Assembly (NCBI GenBank): GCA_016124495.1
Contig: WGNP01000014.1
Location: 162,442-226,441, forward strand
Origin: Hyphomonas sp.
Lineage (GTDB): Bacteria; Pseudomonadota; Alphaproteobacteria; Caulobacterales; Hyphomonadaceae
Length of the DNA: 64,000 nucleotides
Reading direction: 5' to 3'
Shown here one piece after another: positions 43,898 to 53,407 of this stretch. The position numbers and the translations under genes were made by a program. The stretch's first letter is position 1. Every line of letters begins with the position of its first letter. Under the pieces are notes generated by a model. That model saw only the letters and a program-made list of their open reading frames with translations, was not told the origin of the DNA and did no database searches.

Positions 43898-44325
43898 TGG
43901 CCCCCCGCGTGCTTGTTGCGATTTCGCGCTATTACAGACATATCAGCGACGAGCTGGAAGCTGGCGCGCTGGAAGTTCTGGAAGCGGCGGGTGCGAAGGT
44001 CACGGTCATGGAAGTGCCCGGCGCCTTCGAAATCCCGGGCCTGATCGCCATGGCCGCCGATTCCGGCCGGTTTGACGGCGCCCTGGCGCTCGGCTGCGTC
44101 ATCCGGGGCGAAACCTCGCATTACGACTATGTCTGCGGCGAAAGCGCCCGCGGCCTGATGGACCTCATCGTCCAGCGCCGCCAGGCCATCGGCTACGGCA
44201 TCCTCACGGTCGAGAACGAGGCCCAGGCGCTCGCCCGCGCCGACCGCAAGCGCAAGAACAAGGGCGCTGAGGCCGCCCATGCCTGCCTCGCGATGATCAA
44301 TTTCCGCAAGGAACTGATTGGGTGA
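43897..44325 (+). CDS. ribH: 6,7-dimethyl-8-ribityllumazine synthase
   Basis: The 142-residue protein has the motifs VPGAFEIP and IRGETSHYDYV, including the catalytic His, of lumazine synthase. It condenses the ribBA product with the pyrimidine ribityl intermediate. It overlaps ribBA by one base (TGATG) and nusB by four (GTGA). Confidence 0.95.
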   Translation: MAPRVLVAISRYYRHISDELEAGALEVLEAAGAKVTVMEVPGAFEIPGLIAMAADSGRFDGALALGCVIRGETSHYDYVCGESARGLMDLIVQRRQAIGYGILTVENEAQALARADRKRKNKGAEAAHACLAMINFRKELIG

Positions 44326-44807
44326 GCGCCCAGAAGCTCCCCTTCGACGTTACCCGCGCCCGCCGCGCCGGCGCGCGCCTTGCCGCCGTGCAGGCACTCT
44401 ACGAAATGGATCAGACCGGCAAGTCGGCCCGCGCGACCGTCCGCGAGTTCATGGAAGACCGCCTCGGCCTCGGCCCGGACGGCACTCCCATAGAGGACGC
44501 CGATCCTGACCTCTTCAAGTCCATCGTCAATGCCGTGGTCGAAAATCAGGCCCGTATCGATAATGCCATCCTCGCCCGCCTCGCCGAAGGCTGGAAACTT
44601 ACCCGCCTCGACACGACCATGCGCGCCCTGATGCGCGCCGCCGGCGGCGAGTTCATCGCCCACCAGGAACTCTCCGACGCCGTCATCCTCGACGAATACG
44701 TCTCGCTGGCACACGACTTTTTCGACGAGCCCGACGCCAGGTTCGCCAACGCCCTCCTGCAAAACGTCGGCCGCGACCTGCGCGCGGGCGGCGATACCGG
44801 GCGATAG
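44322..44807 (+). CDS. nusB: Transcription antitermination factor NusB
   Basis: The 161-residue helical RNA-binding protein has the NusB pattern: RRAGARLAAVQALYEMD at the start, and LMRAAGGEF and ILDEYVSLAHDFF later. It acts in rRNA antitermination. Start is GTG at 44322, overlapping the stop of ribH. It is the last gene of the glyA-nrdR-rib operon. Confidence 0.92.
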   Translation: MSAQKLPFDVTRARRAGARLAAVQALYEMDQTGKSARATVREFMEDRLGLGPDGTPIEDADPDLFKSIVNAVVENQARIDNAILARLAEGWKLTRLDTTMRALMRAAGGEFIAHQELSDAVILDEYVSLAHDFFDEPDARFANALLQNVGRDLRAGGDTGR

Positions 44808-45217
44808 CAGATCGCGTGCGCGCGACACAAAATCAGAACCATTGAGAAAAATCTACATTCCGTCTGCATTGACTGCATGCGGATGAATCGGTCTGACGGG
44901 TCCAGGCGCCGGCCGCGCCTGGACCCTCGCTTGCAAAACCGCCCCGTCCGGGAAGTAAACACGGCCCCGGTCAAGCCGTTACAAAATATCTGGCATTTCC
45001 TTGCGCTGCACCTCAGTGCACGGAGAGATACTCCCTGCATGATCTCTCAGGGAATTTTCCAAGCCAAAGCCCCGCACCTCTCATTTCATGGGGGGAGGGC
45101 GCCGCATAACCCTTCTCCCATGCCAACGGGCGAGGAGGGGCGCACCGCGAAGTGGAGGGAGGTGAGGGGCCTGGCCAGATAACACAGACCCCAGAACCAT
45201 CCGGCCAGACGCGCGAC
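44808..45217. other. Intergenic region with hairpin and probable repeat
   Basis: No gene is supported. The region holds a 12-bp perfect hairpin at 44898-44926, and from about 45078 to 45180 a GC-rich stretch (GGGGGGAGGGCGCC, CCTTCTCCCATG, GGGAGGTGAGGGG) of the type seen as dispersed intergenic repeats in many alphaproteobacterial genomes. Confidence 0.45.
44898..44926 (+). terminator. Strong hairpin downstream of nusB, possible terminator
   Basis: Perfect 12-base arms GGGTCCAGGCGC / complement around CGGCC lie 90 bp after nusB. It lacks a clear T-tract, so termination activity is uncertain. Confidence 0.45.
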
Positions 45218-46240
45218 CTATTGCGCCCCGACCCGCACAACCCGCCGCCCGGAATTCTCCCCCCGGAACAAGCCGCAGAATGCTTCTGGCATCGCGCCAA
45301 TACCCTCGAAGCGCTCCTCCTGCGTCTTCAGTTTTCCGCCCGCGATCATTTGCGCCATCGTGCCAAGTGCTTCTGGAAACCCGCGCGCAAAGTCGAACAC
45401 CACGAGGCCCTGCATGTTCACGCGGTGCGTAATGAAAGGCTTGGTATTGACGATGCCCGGGGTTTGCTCCGGGGTCAGATTATAATCAGCCACCTGTCCC
45501 GAGATGCAGATCCGCCCGTTGAGCGCCATCAGCGGCAGCACGCGGTTGACCATCGCGTTGCCGACATTGTCGAACAGCACGTCCACACCCTTCGGAAACT
45601 CGGCGGCAATCGCGCCGGTGAGGTCAGCGGCGGTCTTATAATTGATCGCAGCATCAAAGCCGGCTTCGTTGACCAGCCAGTCGCACTTCGCCTGGGAACC
45701 CGCCACGCCAACCACCTTCGAGGCGCCCCAGGCCCTGGCAAGTTGCCCCGCAGTCGCACCGACCGGACCTGCTGCGGAGGTCACCAGAACGGCGTCACCG
45801 TCCTTGAAGCGCGCCACATCCTTCGTACCAAACCAGGCCGTCAGTCCCGGTACGCCCAGAACCCCGATCCACGCCGAAAGCGGCACTCCGGGCACGTCCA
45901 TCACCCTGCCGACAAAGCCTTTTCCTGATTGCAGCGAATGCGTTTTCCACCCGCCCGCACAGAACACCTTTGTGCCCACCGGCCAGTCCGGATTATTCGA
46001 GGCGTCGATTATGCCGACGCTGAACCCGTCGATCGGTTTGCCGAGGGGCAGGGCGGCGGCGTAGCTATCGCCGCCGGACAGACGCGAGCGCGTGCCAGGG
46101 TCCACCGAGCACCAGGTATGCTGTACACGGAACTGTCCATCCTTCGGCTCCGGCAGCGGCAGGGTCTCAAGCTTGAAGTCCGAAGGCTTCGGTTCGCCGA
46201 CGCAATACTGCATCAGCACAATCTGTTGCATCTCACCCAT
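45218..46240 (-). CDS. NADP-dependent oxidoreductase of the MDR/LTB4DH (CurA) type
   Basis: The 340-residue zinc-free medium-chain reductase has LGVPGLTAWFG and the Rossmann motif SAAGPVGATAGQLARAWGA, followed by YNLTPEQ. Such enzymes reduce alpha,beta-unsaturated ketones, using NADPH. Its start overlaps the purN stop by eight bases (ATGGGTGAG), so it is translationally tied to purM-purN; GGAGAA precedes the ATG. Linkage with purine genes looks accidental. Confidence 0.87.
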   Translation of the reverse strand: MGEMQQIVLMQYCVGEPKPSDFKLETLPLPEPKDGQFRVQHTWCSVDPGTRSRLSGGDSYAAALPLGKPIDGFSVGIIDASNNPDWPVGTKVFCAGGWKTHSLQSGKGFVGRVMDVPGVPLSAWIGVLGVPGLTAWFGTKDVARFKDGDAVLVTSAAGPVGATAGQLARAWGASKVVGVAGSQAKCDWLVNEAGFDAAINYKTAADLTGAIAAEFPKGVDVLFDNVGNAMVNRVLPLMALNGRICISGQVADYNLTPEQTPGIVNTKPFITHRVNMQGLVVFDFARGFPEALGTMAQMIAGGKLKTQEERFEGIGAMPEAFCGLFRGENSGRRVVRVGAQ

Positions 46241-46835
46241 GAGCCAGTTTCTCCGTTATGGTCTTGCAGGCGAGCTTCAACGCCTCGGGATAGAGTTTGT
46301 GTTCGCTCGGCAGTGTCCGTGCGGCGAGCGTGTCCGCCGTATCGCCCGGCAGGATCGGTACGCTTGCTTGCGCGATGATCTCGCCTTCATCAACGCCGGC
46401 GCTCACCCAGTGCACCGTGCACCCCGCCTCGGTGTCGCCCGCCTCAATCGCGCGCTGGTGCGTGTCGAGGCCCTTGTACTTCGGCAGCAGGGACGGGTGG
46501 ATGTTGATCATCCGCCCTTCCCAGCGCTTGACGAACCACGGCGTCAGCACACGCATGAAACCAGCCAGCGCAATGATCTCGACCCCGGCGCCGCGCAGCG
46601 CGGCATCCATCTGGAACTCGAACGCTTCGCGGTCCTTACCGAAGGTCCGGTGGTCAATTGCAACAGTCGCAACACCCATGGCCCCGGCGATTTTCAGTCC
46701 GTGTGCGTCCGGTTTGTTCGACAGTACGAGAACGGGTTCCGCCGGAAAATCCAGGTCCGCAGCGGCGGCTTTAAGCAGCGCTTCCATGTTCGAGCCGCGC
46801 CCGGAAATCAGAACCGCAAGCTTCAGCCGCGTCAT
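46233..46835 (-). CDS. purN: Phosphoribosylglycinamide formyltransferase
   Basis: The 200-residue protein has the family signature [27 protein letters not shown], the catalytic HPSLLP triad region NIHPSLLP and [14 protein letters not shown]. It transfers a formyl group from formyl-tetrahydrofolate to GAR in purine synthesis. The start overlaps the purM stop by four bases. Confidence 0.95.
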   Translation of the reverse strand: MTRLKLAVLISGRGSNMEALLKAAAADLDFPAEPVLVLSNKPDAHGLKIAGAMGVATVAIDHRTFGKDREAFEFQMDAALRGAGVEIIALAGFMRVLTPWFVKRWEGRMINIHPSLLPKYKGLDTHQRAIEAGDTEAGCTVHWVSAGVDEGEIIAQASVPILPGDTADTLAARTLPSEHKLYPEALKLACKTITEKLAHG

Positions 46836-47860
46836 GCGGAGGCCAGCTCGCCCACCACGCGCGGGTCTTCACCCGCCGCTTTCAGGTCGGCCATCACCCT
46901 GGCGGCATCCGCCGGGCTGACGGCCAGCACCATGCCGATCCCCATGTTGAACGTGCGGTGCATCTCGTCAGTCTCGACACCGCCAGCCTCCTGCAGCCAC
47001 TGGAACACCGGGGGCGGGGTCCAGCTGGCCCGGTCGATCTTCGGCACCAGGCTGTCGGGGCACATGCGCGGCGTGTTCTCTGTAAGGCCGCCGCCAGTGA
47101 TATGGGCGAGGCCCTTCACGCGGCCGGAACGGATAAGCGGCAGCACGAGCTTCGAATAAAGGCGCGTCGGCGTCAGCAGGGCTTCGCCGAGCGTCTGCGC
47201 TTTCGAGAAGGGTGAGGGGCCGCCATAGAACAGGCCCTCGCGCGCCACGATCCGTCGGACCAGTGAATAGCCATTCGAGTGCGGACCGGAAGAGGCGATG
47301 CCGATCAGCACGTCGCCCTTTGCCATGTCGCTCATGCGCGGCAGCACCTTGTCGCGGTCCACGGCCCCGACGACGAAGCCTGCCAGATCGTAATGTCCCG
47401 GCGGGTACATGCCCGGCATCTCAGCTGTCTCGCCGCCCACCAGCGCGCAGCCGGACAGGCGGCAACCCTCGGCGATACCGGCGATCACCGCTTCGGCGAT
47501 CCCGCCTTCAAGTTTGCCGGTCGCGAAATAATCCAGGAAAAACAGCGGCTCGGCGCCTTGCGCCAGCACGTCATTGGCGCACATGGCCACAAGGTCTATG
47601 CCGACGGTATTGTGGATGCCGGTCTCGAAGGCGAGCATCAGCTTGGTGCCGACCCCGTCGGTGCCAGACACCAGAACCGGATCGGTATACCCGGCCGCCT
47701 TCAGGTCGAACAGCGCGCCAAACCCGCCGAGGCCGCCCATCACGCCGGCGCGCGCGGTCGCCCTGGCCATCGGCGAAATAGCATCGACCAGCCGCTCGCC
47801 TGCCTCAATATCGACACCCGCATCTCGGTATGACAGGGGCGGTTTGGATGTCGCGTTCAT
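46832..47860 (-). CDS. purM: Phosphoribosylformylglycinamidine cyclo-ligase
   Basis: The 342-residue AIR synthetase begins [16 protein letters not shown] and continues with [29 protein letters not shown] and [10 protein letters not shown], all diagnostic. It closes the imidazole ring in purine synthesis. The start at ATG 47860 follows AGGGCC; 14 codons more are open upstream but outside the family. It precedes purN in one operon. Confidence 0.95.
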   Translation of the reverse strand: MNATSKPPLSYRDAGVDIEAGERLVDAISPMARATARAGVMGGLGGFGALFDLKAAGYTDPVLVSGTDGVGTKLMLAFETGIHNTVGIDLVAMCANDVLAQGAEPLFFLDYFATGKLEGGIAEAVIAGIAEGCRLSGCALVGGETAEMPGMYPPGHYDLAGFVVGAVDRDKVLPRMSDMAKGDVLIGIASSGPHSNGYSLVRRIVAREGLFYGGPSPFSKAQTLGEALLTPTRLYSKLVLPLIRSGRVKGLAHITGGGLTENTPRMCPDSLVPKIDRASWTPPPVFQWLQEAGGVETDEMHRTFNMGIGMVLAVSPADAARVMADLKAAGEDPRVVGELASA

Positions 47861-48003
47861 CTGGATTGGCCCTGCAGCTTGCCCGAACCGGCGCGTTAGC
47901 ATGGGGCTGGCACAAGTTCCAGTGAAGGTTCCGAAGTGATGCTCGCGGTTTCCGGTTCAGAATGCGCCTGATAGAAGATCGCTAGCTAAGGAGTTCGCCT
48001 TTC

Positions 48004-49020
48004 ATGATTCGACTGGTTCTGGCCGCCATGCTGCTGTCCCTCGTGGGCACCGGATACGTTTATGCCGACACAAAGGACGTCTACACGATCCGCAATATTT
48101 CCGTGGACGAGTCGGCCGGCAGCGTCATCGAAGCCCGTGAAAAGGCGATGGGTGCGGCCCGTCTGGCCGCCGCCCGCCAGCTCATCAACAAGATCACCCT
48201 TGCCTCGGACCGCGCCGCGGCCGGCGGCATCCCGATCGACGGCGCCCTCGCGGCCCGCTTCACGGCGGCCGTCGATGTCGAGGAAGAAACCGCCGGCGCC
48301 GGGCGCTACAGGGGCAAACTCGCAGTGGTTCTGAACCCCCAGACGGTTCGCGGCCACCTTGATTCGCTGAAAGTGCCGTATCTCGACGCCCAGGCCCCGC
48401 TGGCGCTGATCGTGCCGGTTGCCTCGGCCGGCCTGCAGTCCGCCTGGGCCACGGCCTTCGGCGAGCGCAACCGCGGCGCCCTCGTGCCCACCGTCACCGC
48501 AACCTATGGCAGCTATACCGCCTTCAGTACCTGGTCCGACATTTCGCCGGAAGCGACCCCGCAGAACGCCCGCCGCGGCATCCTGGCCGAGCTGCAGGGC
48601 AGAGATGGCGCCTGGCGCGTCGTCCTCTCTACAGTAACCCCCAGTGGCACCGAATCGGTCGGCGCCACCCCGCCCGCCACCACGCTGGAAGCCGCAGCAG
48701 ACGCCGTCGCGACGCTGATGGACGAGTCCTGGAAGCAGGCTTCGATCGTTCGCGATGGCTCGCGCACGGACGTGTCGGCCACGGTCCTGTTCACCTCGCT
48801 GGTGGAATGGAACACGCTGCGCGGCGCGCTCGCCCGCTCGCCGCTCGTCTCTGACTTCCGCACCAGGGCAGTCGCCCGTGAAGGCGCGGTCGTCACCTTC
48901 TCCTATGCCGGCGACGAAAAACGGCTTCGCAACGACCTGGTCCAGCGCGGCGTGACGCTGGCGCGCGAGCAGGACGAACTGACGCTGCGCTCGGCGGTAT
49001 CGACGTCCGTTCTGCAGTGA
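48004..49020 (+). CDS. Exported DUF2066-like protein
   Basis: The 338-residue protein begins with a signal peptide (LAAMLLSLVGTGYVYA, cleavage after YAD near residue 22). The following IRNISVDESAGSVIEAREKAMGAARLAAARQL resembles the DUF2066 start. No enzymatic motif is visible. The location purM(-) / this gene / hdaA / ppk is a repeated arrangement in relatives as far as I recall. hdaA starts with GTG inside its stop region (GTGA). Confidence 0.7.
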   Translation: MIRLVLAAMLLSLVGTGYVYADTKDVYTIRNISVDESAGSVIEAREKAMGAARLAAARQLINKITLASDRAAAGGIPIDGALAARFTAAVDVEEETAGAGRYRGKLAVVLNPQTVRGHLDSLKVPYLDAQAPLALIVPVASAGLQSAWATAFGERNRGALVPTVTATYGSYTAFSTWSDISPEATPQNARRGILAELQGRDGAWRVVLSTVTPSGTESVGATPPATTLEAAADAVATLMDESWKQASIVRDGSRTDVSATVLFTSLVEWNTLRGALARSPLVSDFRTRAVAREGAVVTFSYAGDEKRLRNDLVQRGVTLAREQDELTLRSAVSTSVLQ

Positions 49021-49748
49021 GCTCTGGTGACGCCGAACCGGACCGTTCGCCGCAGCAGCCGATGTTCGGGTTCCCGGCGCCGATGGCGCGCTGGGACGGC
49101 CTGCTGGCCGGGCCCCACAATGCGGGCGCCCTGCGCATCGCCGGAAATCCGGAAGACTGGGCGACGCCCGTGCTCTGCATCACCGGCCCGGCAAAGTCCG
49201 GTCTGACCTTTCTCGCGACCGCCTGGGCGGTCCGGTTCAACGGCGAATGCCTGACTGCCGCGCAGCTCGCCAGGGCGGGCCGGCGCGGACTGGACGCACT
49301 GGCAGGCCGGCACGTCGCGGTCGATGATGCCGACCTCGCTGCCGGCAAGCAGGACGAGGCGCTGCTGTCCCTGATCAATCTGGTCGCAGCCGGCGGCGGC
49401 CGCCTGCTGCTGACGGCGCACCGGGCGCCCTCGCAATGGCGCACCGCTTCGCCTGATCTCAAGTCGCGCCTGAACGCCCTGCCGGTCGGCGAGATCGGCC
49501 CTCCCGACGACACGGTCGTGCGCGCCCGGCTGGCGATCGCGGCAGAGCGCCGGTTCCTGCGACTTTCGCCCGAGACGCTCAACTATCTGGTGCCCCGGCT
49601 TGAACTTGCCTATGACGCCGTTGAGAACTTCATGGACAGGCTCAGCGACGCTGTATCCGACCACGACCGGGCCCCCAGCTTGCCGCTGGCGCGCCGGGTG
49701 CTGGAGCAGATGAGCGACGCGGCGGGCGATGATGTGGCAGGAGGGTGA
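49017..49748 (+). CDS. hdaA: HdaA-like DnaA regulatory protein
   Basis: The 243-residue protein is a DnaA-related AAA+ protein as expected upstream of ppk: a short N-terminal QQPMFGF that may be a sliding-clamp-binding motif, a P-loop-like GPAKSGLT at residues 57-64, VDDADL as Walker B and a helical lid at the C-terminus. It would help inactivate DnaA after initiation. The Walker A lysine is replaced by L63, so nucleotide binding may be altered. Start is GTG. It overlaps the previous gene and lies six bases before ppk. Confidence 0.8.
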   Translation: MSSGDAEPDRSPQQPMFGFPAPMARWDGLLAGPHNAGALRIAGNPEDWATPVLCITGPAKSGLTFLATAWAVRFNGECLTAAQLARAGRRGLDALAGRHVAVDDADLAAGKQDEALLSLINLVAAGGGRLLLTAHRAPSQWRTASPDLKSRLNALPVGEIGPPDDTVVRARLAIAAERRFLRLSPETLNYLVPRLELAYDAVENFMDRLSDAVSDHDRAPSLPLARRVLEQMSDAAGDDVAGG

Positions 49749-49754
49749 AACGGC

Positions 49755-51926
49755 ATGCCGGATGGCCAGCAGCGATTGAACAAGCAGCTGATGAACTCGC
49801 CGCAGCGATTCCTGAACCGCGAGCTCTCCTGGCTGGAGTTCAACCGGCGTGTGCTGGAAGAGGCCGAAAACCCCGCCCATCCGCTGCTCGAACGCCTGCG
49901 GTTCCTCTCGATCTCCGCCAGCAACCTCGATGAGTTCGACATGGTGCGCTATGCAGGCCTGCGCGAGCAGGTGCGGGCGGGCGTCAACAAGCTCAGCCAG
50001 GACGGGCTGACGCCGGCCCAGCAGGTCGCCGAAGTCGAAGCCGCTGCGCTGCGCCTTATCGAGGCGCAGCAGCAGGGCTGGCGCAACATCAAGGCCGCCA
50101 TGGAGACTGAAGGTCTCTTCGTGCTCGAGGCTGAGGATCTGACAAAGCGTGAGCGCGCCGAGATCGAGACCTATTTCCACGCCAACATCTTCCCGATCCT
50201 GACGCCGCTCGCGATTGATCCGGCCCACCCGTTTCCTTTCATTCCCAATCTCGGCTTCACGATCGCCTTTGACCTTCAGTCGCTCAGCGGCGGCGAGGAG
50301 CAGGTGGGCATTGTGCCGATGCCGACTTTTGTGCGCCGCTTCATCCGCCTGCCTAAAGGCAACAAGCCAGGCATCCGTTTCATCGCGCTCGAAGACGTGA
50401 TCGGCATCTTCCTGCCTACGCTGTTTCCGGGCTTCAAGGAAACCGGACGCTGCCTGTTCCGGATCGTACGCGACAGCGATATCGAGATCGAGGAAGAGTC
50501 GGAAGACCTGATCCGCGAATTCGAGGTGCTGCTCAAGCAGCGCCGCCGCGGACGGATCGTCCGTCTGCGGATGCAAGCCAGCGCGCCGGAGCACCTGCGT
50601 CATTTCATCATGCGCGAAATCGGAGCAGAGCCGTCCGATATCGTGATCTATGACGGCATACTTGGCATGGCACGTCTCGCCGAGATGATCGTCGATGACA
50701 GGCCGGACCTCCTGTTCACGCCCTACGAGCCGCGCTATCCGGAGCGCATCCGGGAGATGGGCGGCGACATCCTGGCTGCCATCCGCGCGAAGGATATTCT
50801 CGTACATCACCCGTTCGAGAGCTTCGATGTGGTGGTGGAATTTGTCCGCCAGGCGGCTGCCGATCCTCAGGTCGTCGCGATCAAGCAGACGCTGTACCGC
50901 ACCACGGTCAACTCGCCGATTGTCGGTGCCCTGATCGAGGCTGCGGAATCCGGCAAGACGGTCACCGCGCTGGTCGAGATCAAGGCGCGGTTCGACGAGG
51001 AAGCCAACCTGCGCCTGGCGCGCGACCTTGAACGCGCCGGCGTGCAGGTCGTGTACGGATTTATAGAATACAAGACCCACGCGAAAGTTTCGCTGGTCGT
51101 TCGCCGCGAAGGCAGCGAACTTCGCACCTATACGCATTTCGGCACCGGCAACTATCACCCGATCAATGCGCGCATCTATACCGATCTGTCTCTGTTCACG
51201 GCGGATCCGGCGCTGGGGCGCGACGCCAACCGGCTGTTCAATTTCGTGACGGCGAACCGCGAGCCGCCGGATGTCGCGCCGGATTTCGAGACGCTCAGCA
51301 TGGCGCCGGTCAATCTCAAGCGGCACCTGCTCGAGATGATCGAACAGGAAGTGCAGGCCGCGAAGAAGGGCAAGCCGTGCGGCATCTGGGCGAAGATGAA
51401 CTCGCTGGTCGACGGCGAGGTGATCGATGCGCTGTACAGGGCGAGCCAGACGGGCGTCCCGATTGTGCTCGTAGTACGCGGCATCTGCTGCCTGCGTCCG
51501 GGCGTTCCGGGCCTGTCGGAAAACATCACGGTCAAGAGCATTGTGGGCCGGTTTCTGGAACATGCCCGCATGCTCTGCTTTGCAAACGGCGAAGCGTTGC
51601 CGTCGGCCAGTTCCAAAGTGTACATGTCGTCGGCCGACTGGATGCCGCGCAACCTGTCGCGCCGCGTCGAGGTGCTGGTGCCGATCCAGAACCCTACGGT
51701 GCACCGGCAGGTTCTGAACCAGATCATGGTGGCCAACCTCAACGACGAGCAGCAGACCTGGCTGATGCACTCGGACGGCACCTATGAGCGCCTGCGCAGC
51801 AAGACGCCGGACACGGCTTTCTCCGCTCACGGATACTTCATGTCCAATCCAAGCCTCTCGGGACGGGGCAGCGCGCTGGAAGTCAGCCTGCCGCCGCGCC
51901 TGACGCTGCCTGAAGGACCGAAATGA
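49755..51926 (+). CDS. ppk: Polyphosphate kinase 1
   Basis: The 723-residue PPK1 makes polyphosphate from ATP. The phosphorylated His is H442 (YKTHAKVSLVVR) and the second is H603 (EHARMLCF). Other motifs are RELSWLEFNRRVLEEA and GTGNYHPINARIYTD. GGAGGG precedes the ATG. It overlaps ppx by four bases, pairing synthesis and breakdown of polyphosphate. Confidence 0.96.
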   Translation: MPDGQQRLNKQLMNSPQRFLNRELSWLEFNRRVLEEAENPAHPLLERLRFLSISASNLDEFDMVRYAGLREQVRAGVNKLSQDGLTPAQQVAEVEAAALRLIEAQQQGWRNIKAAMETEGLFVLEAEDLTKRERAEIETYFHANIFPILTPLAIDPAHPFPFIPNLGFTIAFDLQSLSGGEEQVGIVPMPTFVRRFIRLPKGNKPGIRFIALEDVIGIFLPTLFPGFKETGRCLFRIVRDSDIEIEEESEDLIREFEVLLKQRRRGRIVRLRMQASAPEHLRHFIMREIGAEPSDIVIYDGILGMARLAEMIVDDRPDLLFTPYEPRYPERIREMGGDILAAIRAKDILVHHPFESFDVVVEFVRQAAADPQVVAIKQTLYRTTVNSPIVGALIEAAESGKTVTALVEIKARFDEEANLRLARDLERAGVQVVYGFIEYKTHAKVSLVVRREGSELRTYTHFGTGNYHPINARIYTDLSLFTADPALGRDANRLFNFVTANREPPDVAPDFETLSMAPVNLKRHLLEMIEQEVQAAKKGKPCGIWAKMNSLVDGEVIDALYRASQTGVPIVLVVRGICCLRPGVPGLSENITVKSIVGRFLEHARMLCFANGEALPSASSKVYMSSADWMPRNLSRRVEVLVPIQNPTVHRQVLNQIMVANLNDEQQTWLMHSDGTYERLRSKTPDTAFSAHGYFMSNPSLSGRGSALEVSLPPRLTLPEGPK

Positions 51927-53404
51927 GCATTCCCCAACCCCGGCAGGCCGGTATCATTGATATCGGGTCGAACTCCGTCCGCCTCGTGATCTGTGATGTC
52001 CTGGGCGCGTCGATCCTGCAAAGCTTCAACGAAAAGGTCATGGCAGGCCTCGGAGAAGGGCTGACGAGGACCGGGCACTTGTCCCCTCAAGGCATCGTCG
52101 CTGCGCTCGCCGCGCTGGGGCGTTTCCGGGCGATCCTCAAGGCGCTGAACGTCGAAACCTGGCAGGCTGTCGCCACGGCAGCGGTGCGAGCCGCGGATGA
52201 TGGCAGCGACTTTCTCAAACAGGCTGGCAAGATCCTCGGCCGCCCCGTGCGCCTCTTGTCCGGCGAGGCCGAGGCGCAGCTCTCGGCGCGCGGCGTGGAA
52301 ATCAACCTGTACAGTCCCGTCGGTCTGACCGGAGACCTCGGCGGCTCCAGCCTGGAGTTCCAGGCCATCGGCGGCGCGCCGGCAAAGGGCGAAAGCCTGA
52401 TGATCGGACCGCTCGCGCTCGGCGATATCGTGAGCGATCCGAAGGAGCTGCGCAAACGGATCAAGGATGAGCTGAAGACCAGCTCCGCGCTGTCTGCAGC
52501 CAAGGGGCGATTCTATGCGGTCGGCGGCGCCTGGCGGGCCTTCGCGCGCCTCGTCATGGAGCTTGACCGTTATCCGCTGCACGTCCTGCAAGGCTATCAG
52601 ATCAACGAAGGGCAGGTGGCCCGCGCCACCAAGCTGACGGTGGACGCGCTGACCAACGCTGCCGCGCGGACGCAGATCGAGGCGCTGGACCGCAAGCGCG
52701 CGAGGCTGCTGCACGTCGCGGCCATCACGCTTGAGGAAATCCTGATCGTCGGTAAACTTGACGGCGTGACAATATCCGCTGCCGGTGTGCGCGAAGGTGT
52801 TCTGCAGGAACTGATGGGCATGAAGCCGCAAGATCCGCTCACGGACGGTGTCATCGCGTTTGCCCGCCTCGACATCAACCAGATTGCCTTTGGCCGCGCG
52901 CTGCATGATTTTATTTCGCCCGCGCTGGTGCCGCAGCCGGACCTTTTCGGCTCGCTCGCCGCCGACGTGCGCATCGAGAAGGCAGCCTGCATGATGGCTG
53001 ACAGTGCCGGCCGCTTCCACCCGGACCACCGTGCTGAACTTGCCTATGATCAGGCGCTACGCGCGCCGTACTCCGGGATCAGTCACCCCGAACGGGCAAT
53101 GATCGCCTATGCGATCGGCTGCCGTTACGAGAAGGATTTCAGGCGCCCCAGCGAGCACATTTCACTTGCCACCGAAGCGCAGGCGGACCGCGCGCGCCAG
53201 ATCGGCCTGTTGATGCGTCTCGGCGCCGTCTTCTCCGGCCGATCCGGACCGATCCTCAAGCGTGCGGCCCTGCGGCGCGTGGGCGACGTGCTCGAACTCG
53301 AAGTCGACCCGCGTGACAAGCTACTGATTTCGGAAACGGTTGAACGCCGCCTGTCGCAGGCGGCCGGGCAATTGAAGCTCAAATCACGCACCATCGTGCG
53401 CTGA
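51923..53404 (+). CDS. ppx: Exopolyphosphatase (Ppx/GppA family)
   Basis: The 493-residue protein has the ASKHA-fold motifs IIDIGSNSVRLVICD, VATAAVRAADDG, GDLGGSSLEFQ and a long C-terminal helical domain (HD-like region after residue 320). It removes phosphate from polyphosphate or pppGpp. It overlaps ppk by four bases and converges with rnd. Confidence 0.93.
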   Translation: MSIPQPRQAGIIDIGSNSVRLVICDVLGASILQSFNEKVMAGLGEGLTRTGHLSPQGIVAALAALGRFRAILKALNVETWQAVATAAVRAADDGSDFLKQAGKILGRPVRLLSGEAEAQLSARGVEINLYSPVGLTGDLGGSSLEFQAIGGAPAKGESLMIGPLALGDIVSDPKELRKRIKDELKTSSALSAAKGRFYAVGGAWRAFARLVMELDRYPLHVLQGYQINEGQVARATKLTVDALTNAAARTQIEALDRKRARLLHVAAITLEEILIVGKLDGVTISAAGVREGVLQELMGMKPQDPLTDGVIAFARLDINQIAFGRALHDFISPALVPQPDLFGSLAADVRIEKAACMMADSAGRFHPDHRAELAYDQALRAPYSGISHPERAMIAYAIGCRYEKDFRRPSEHISLATEAQADRARQIGLLMRLGAVFSGRSGPILKRAALRRVGDVLELEVDPRDKLLISETVERRLSQAAGQLKLKSRTIVR

Positions 53405-53407
53405 GCA

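Noticed and set aside
45078..45182. Possible small protein in the repeat-like stretch after nusB
   Set aside because: The sequence looks like a dispersed intergenic repeat; the predicted peptide is low-complexity and has no start signal.
48903..51830. 975-codon open frame on the minus strand opposite hdaA, ppk and neighbours
   Set aside because: It mirrors ppk, whose motifs and length are complete. The antisense product is rich in Arg, His and Asp and has no family features; long shadows are expected at this GC content.
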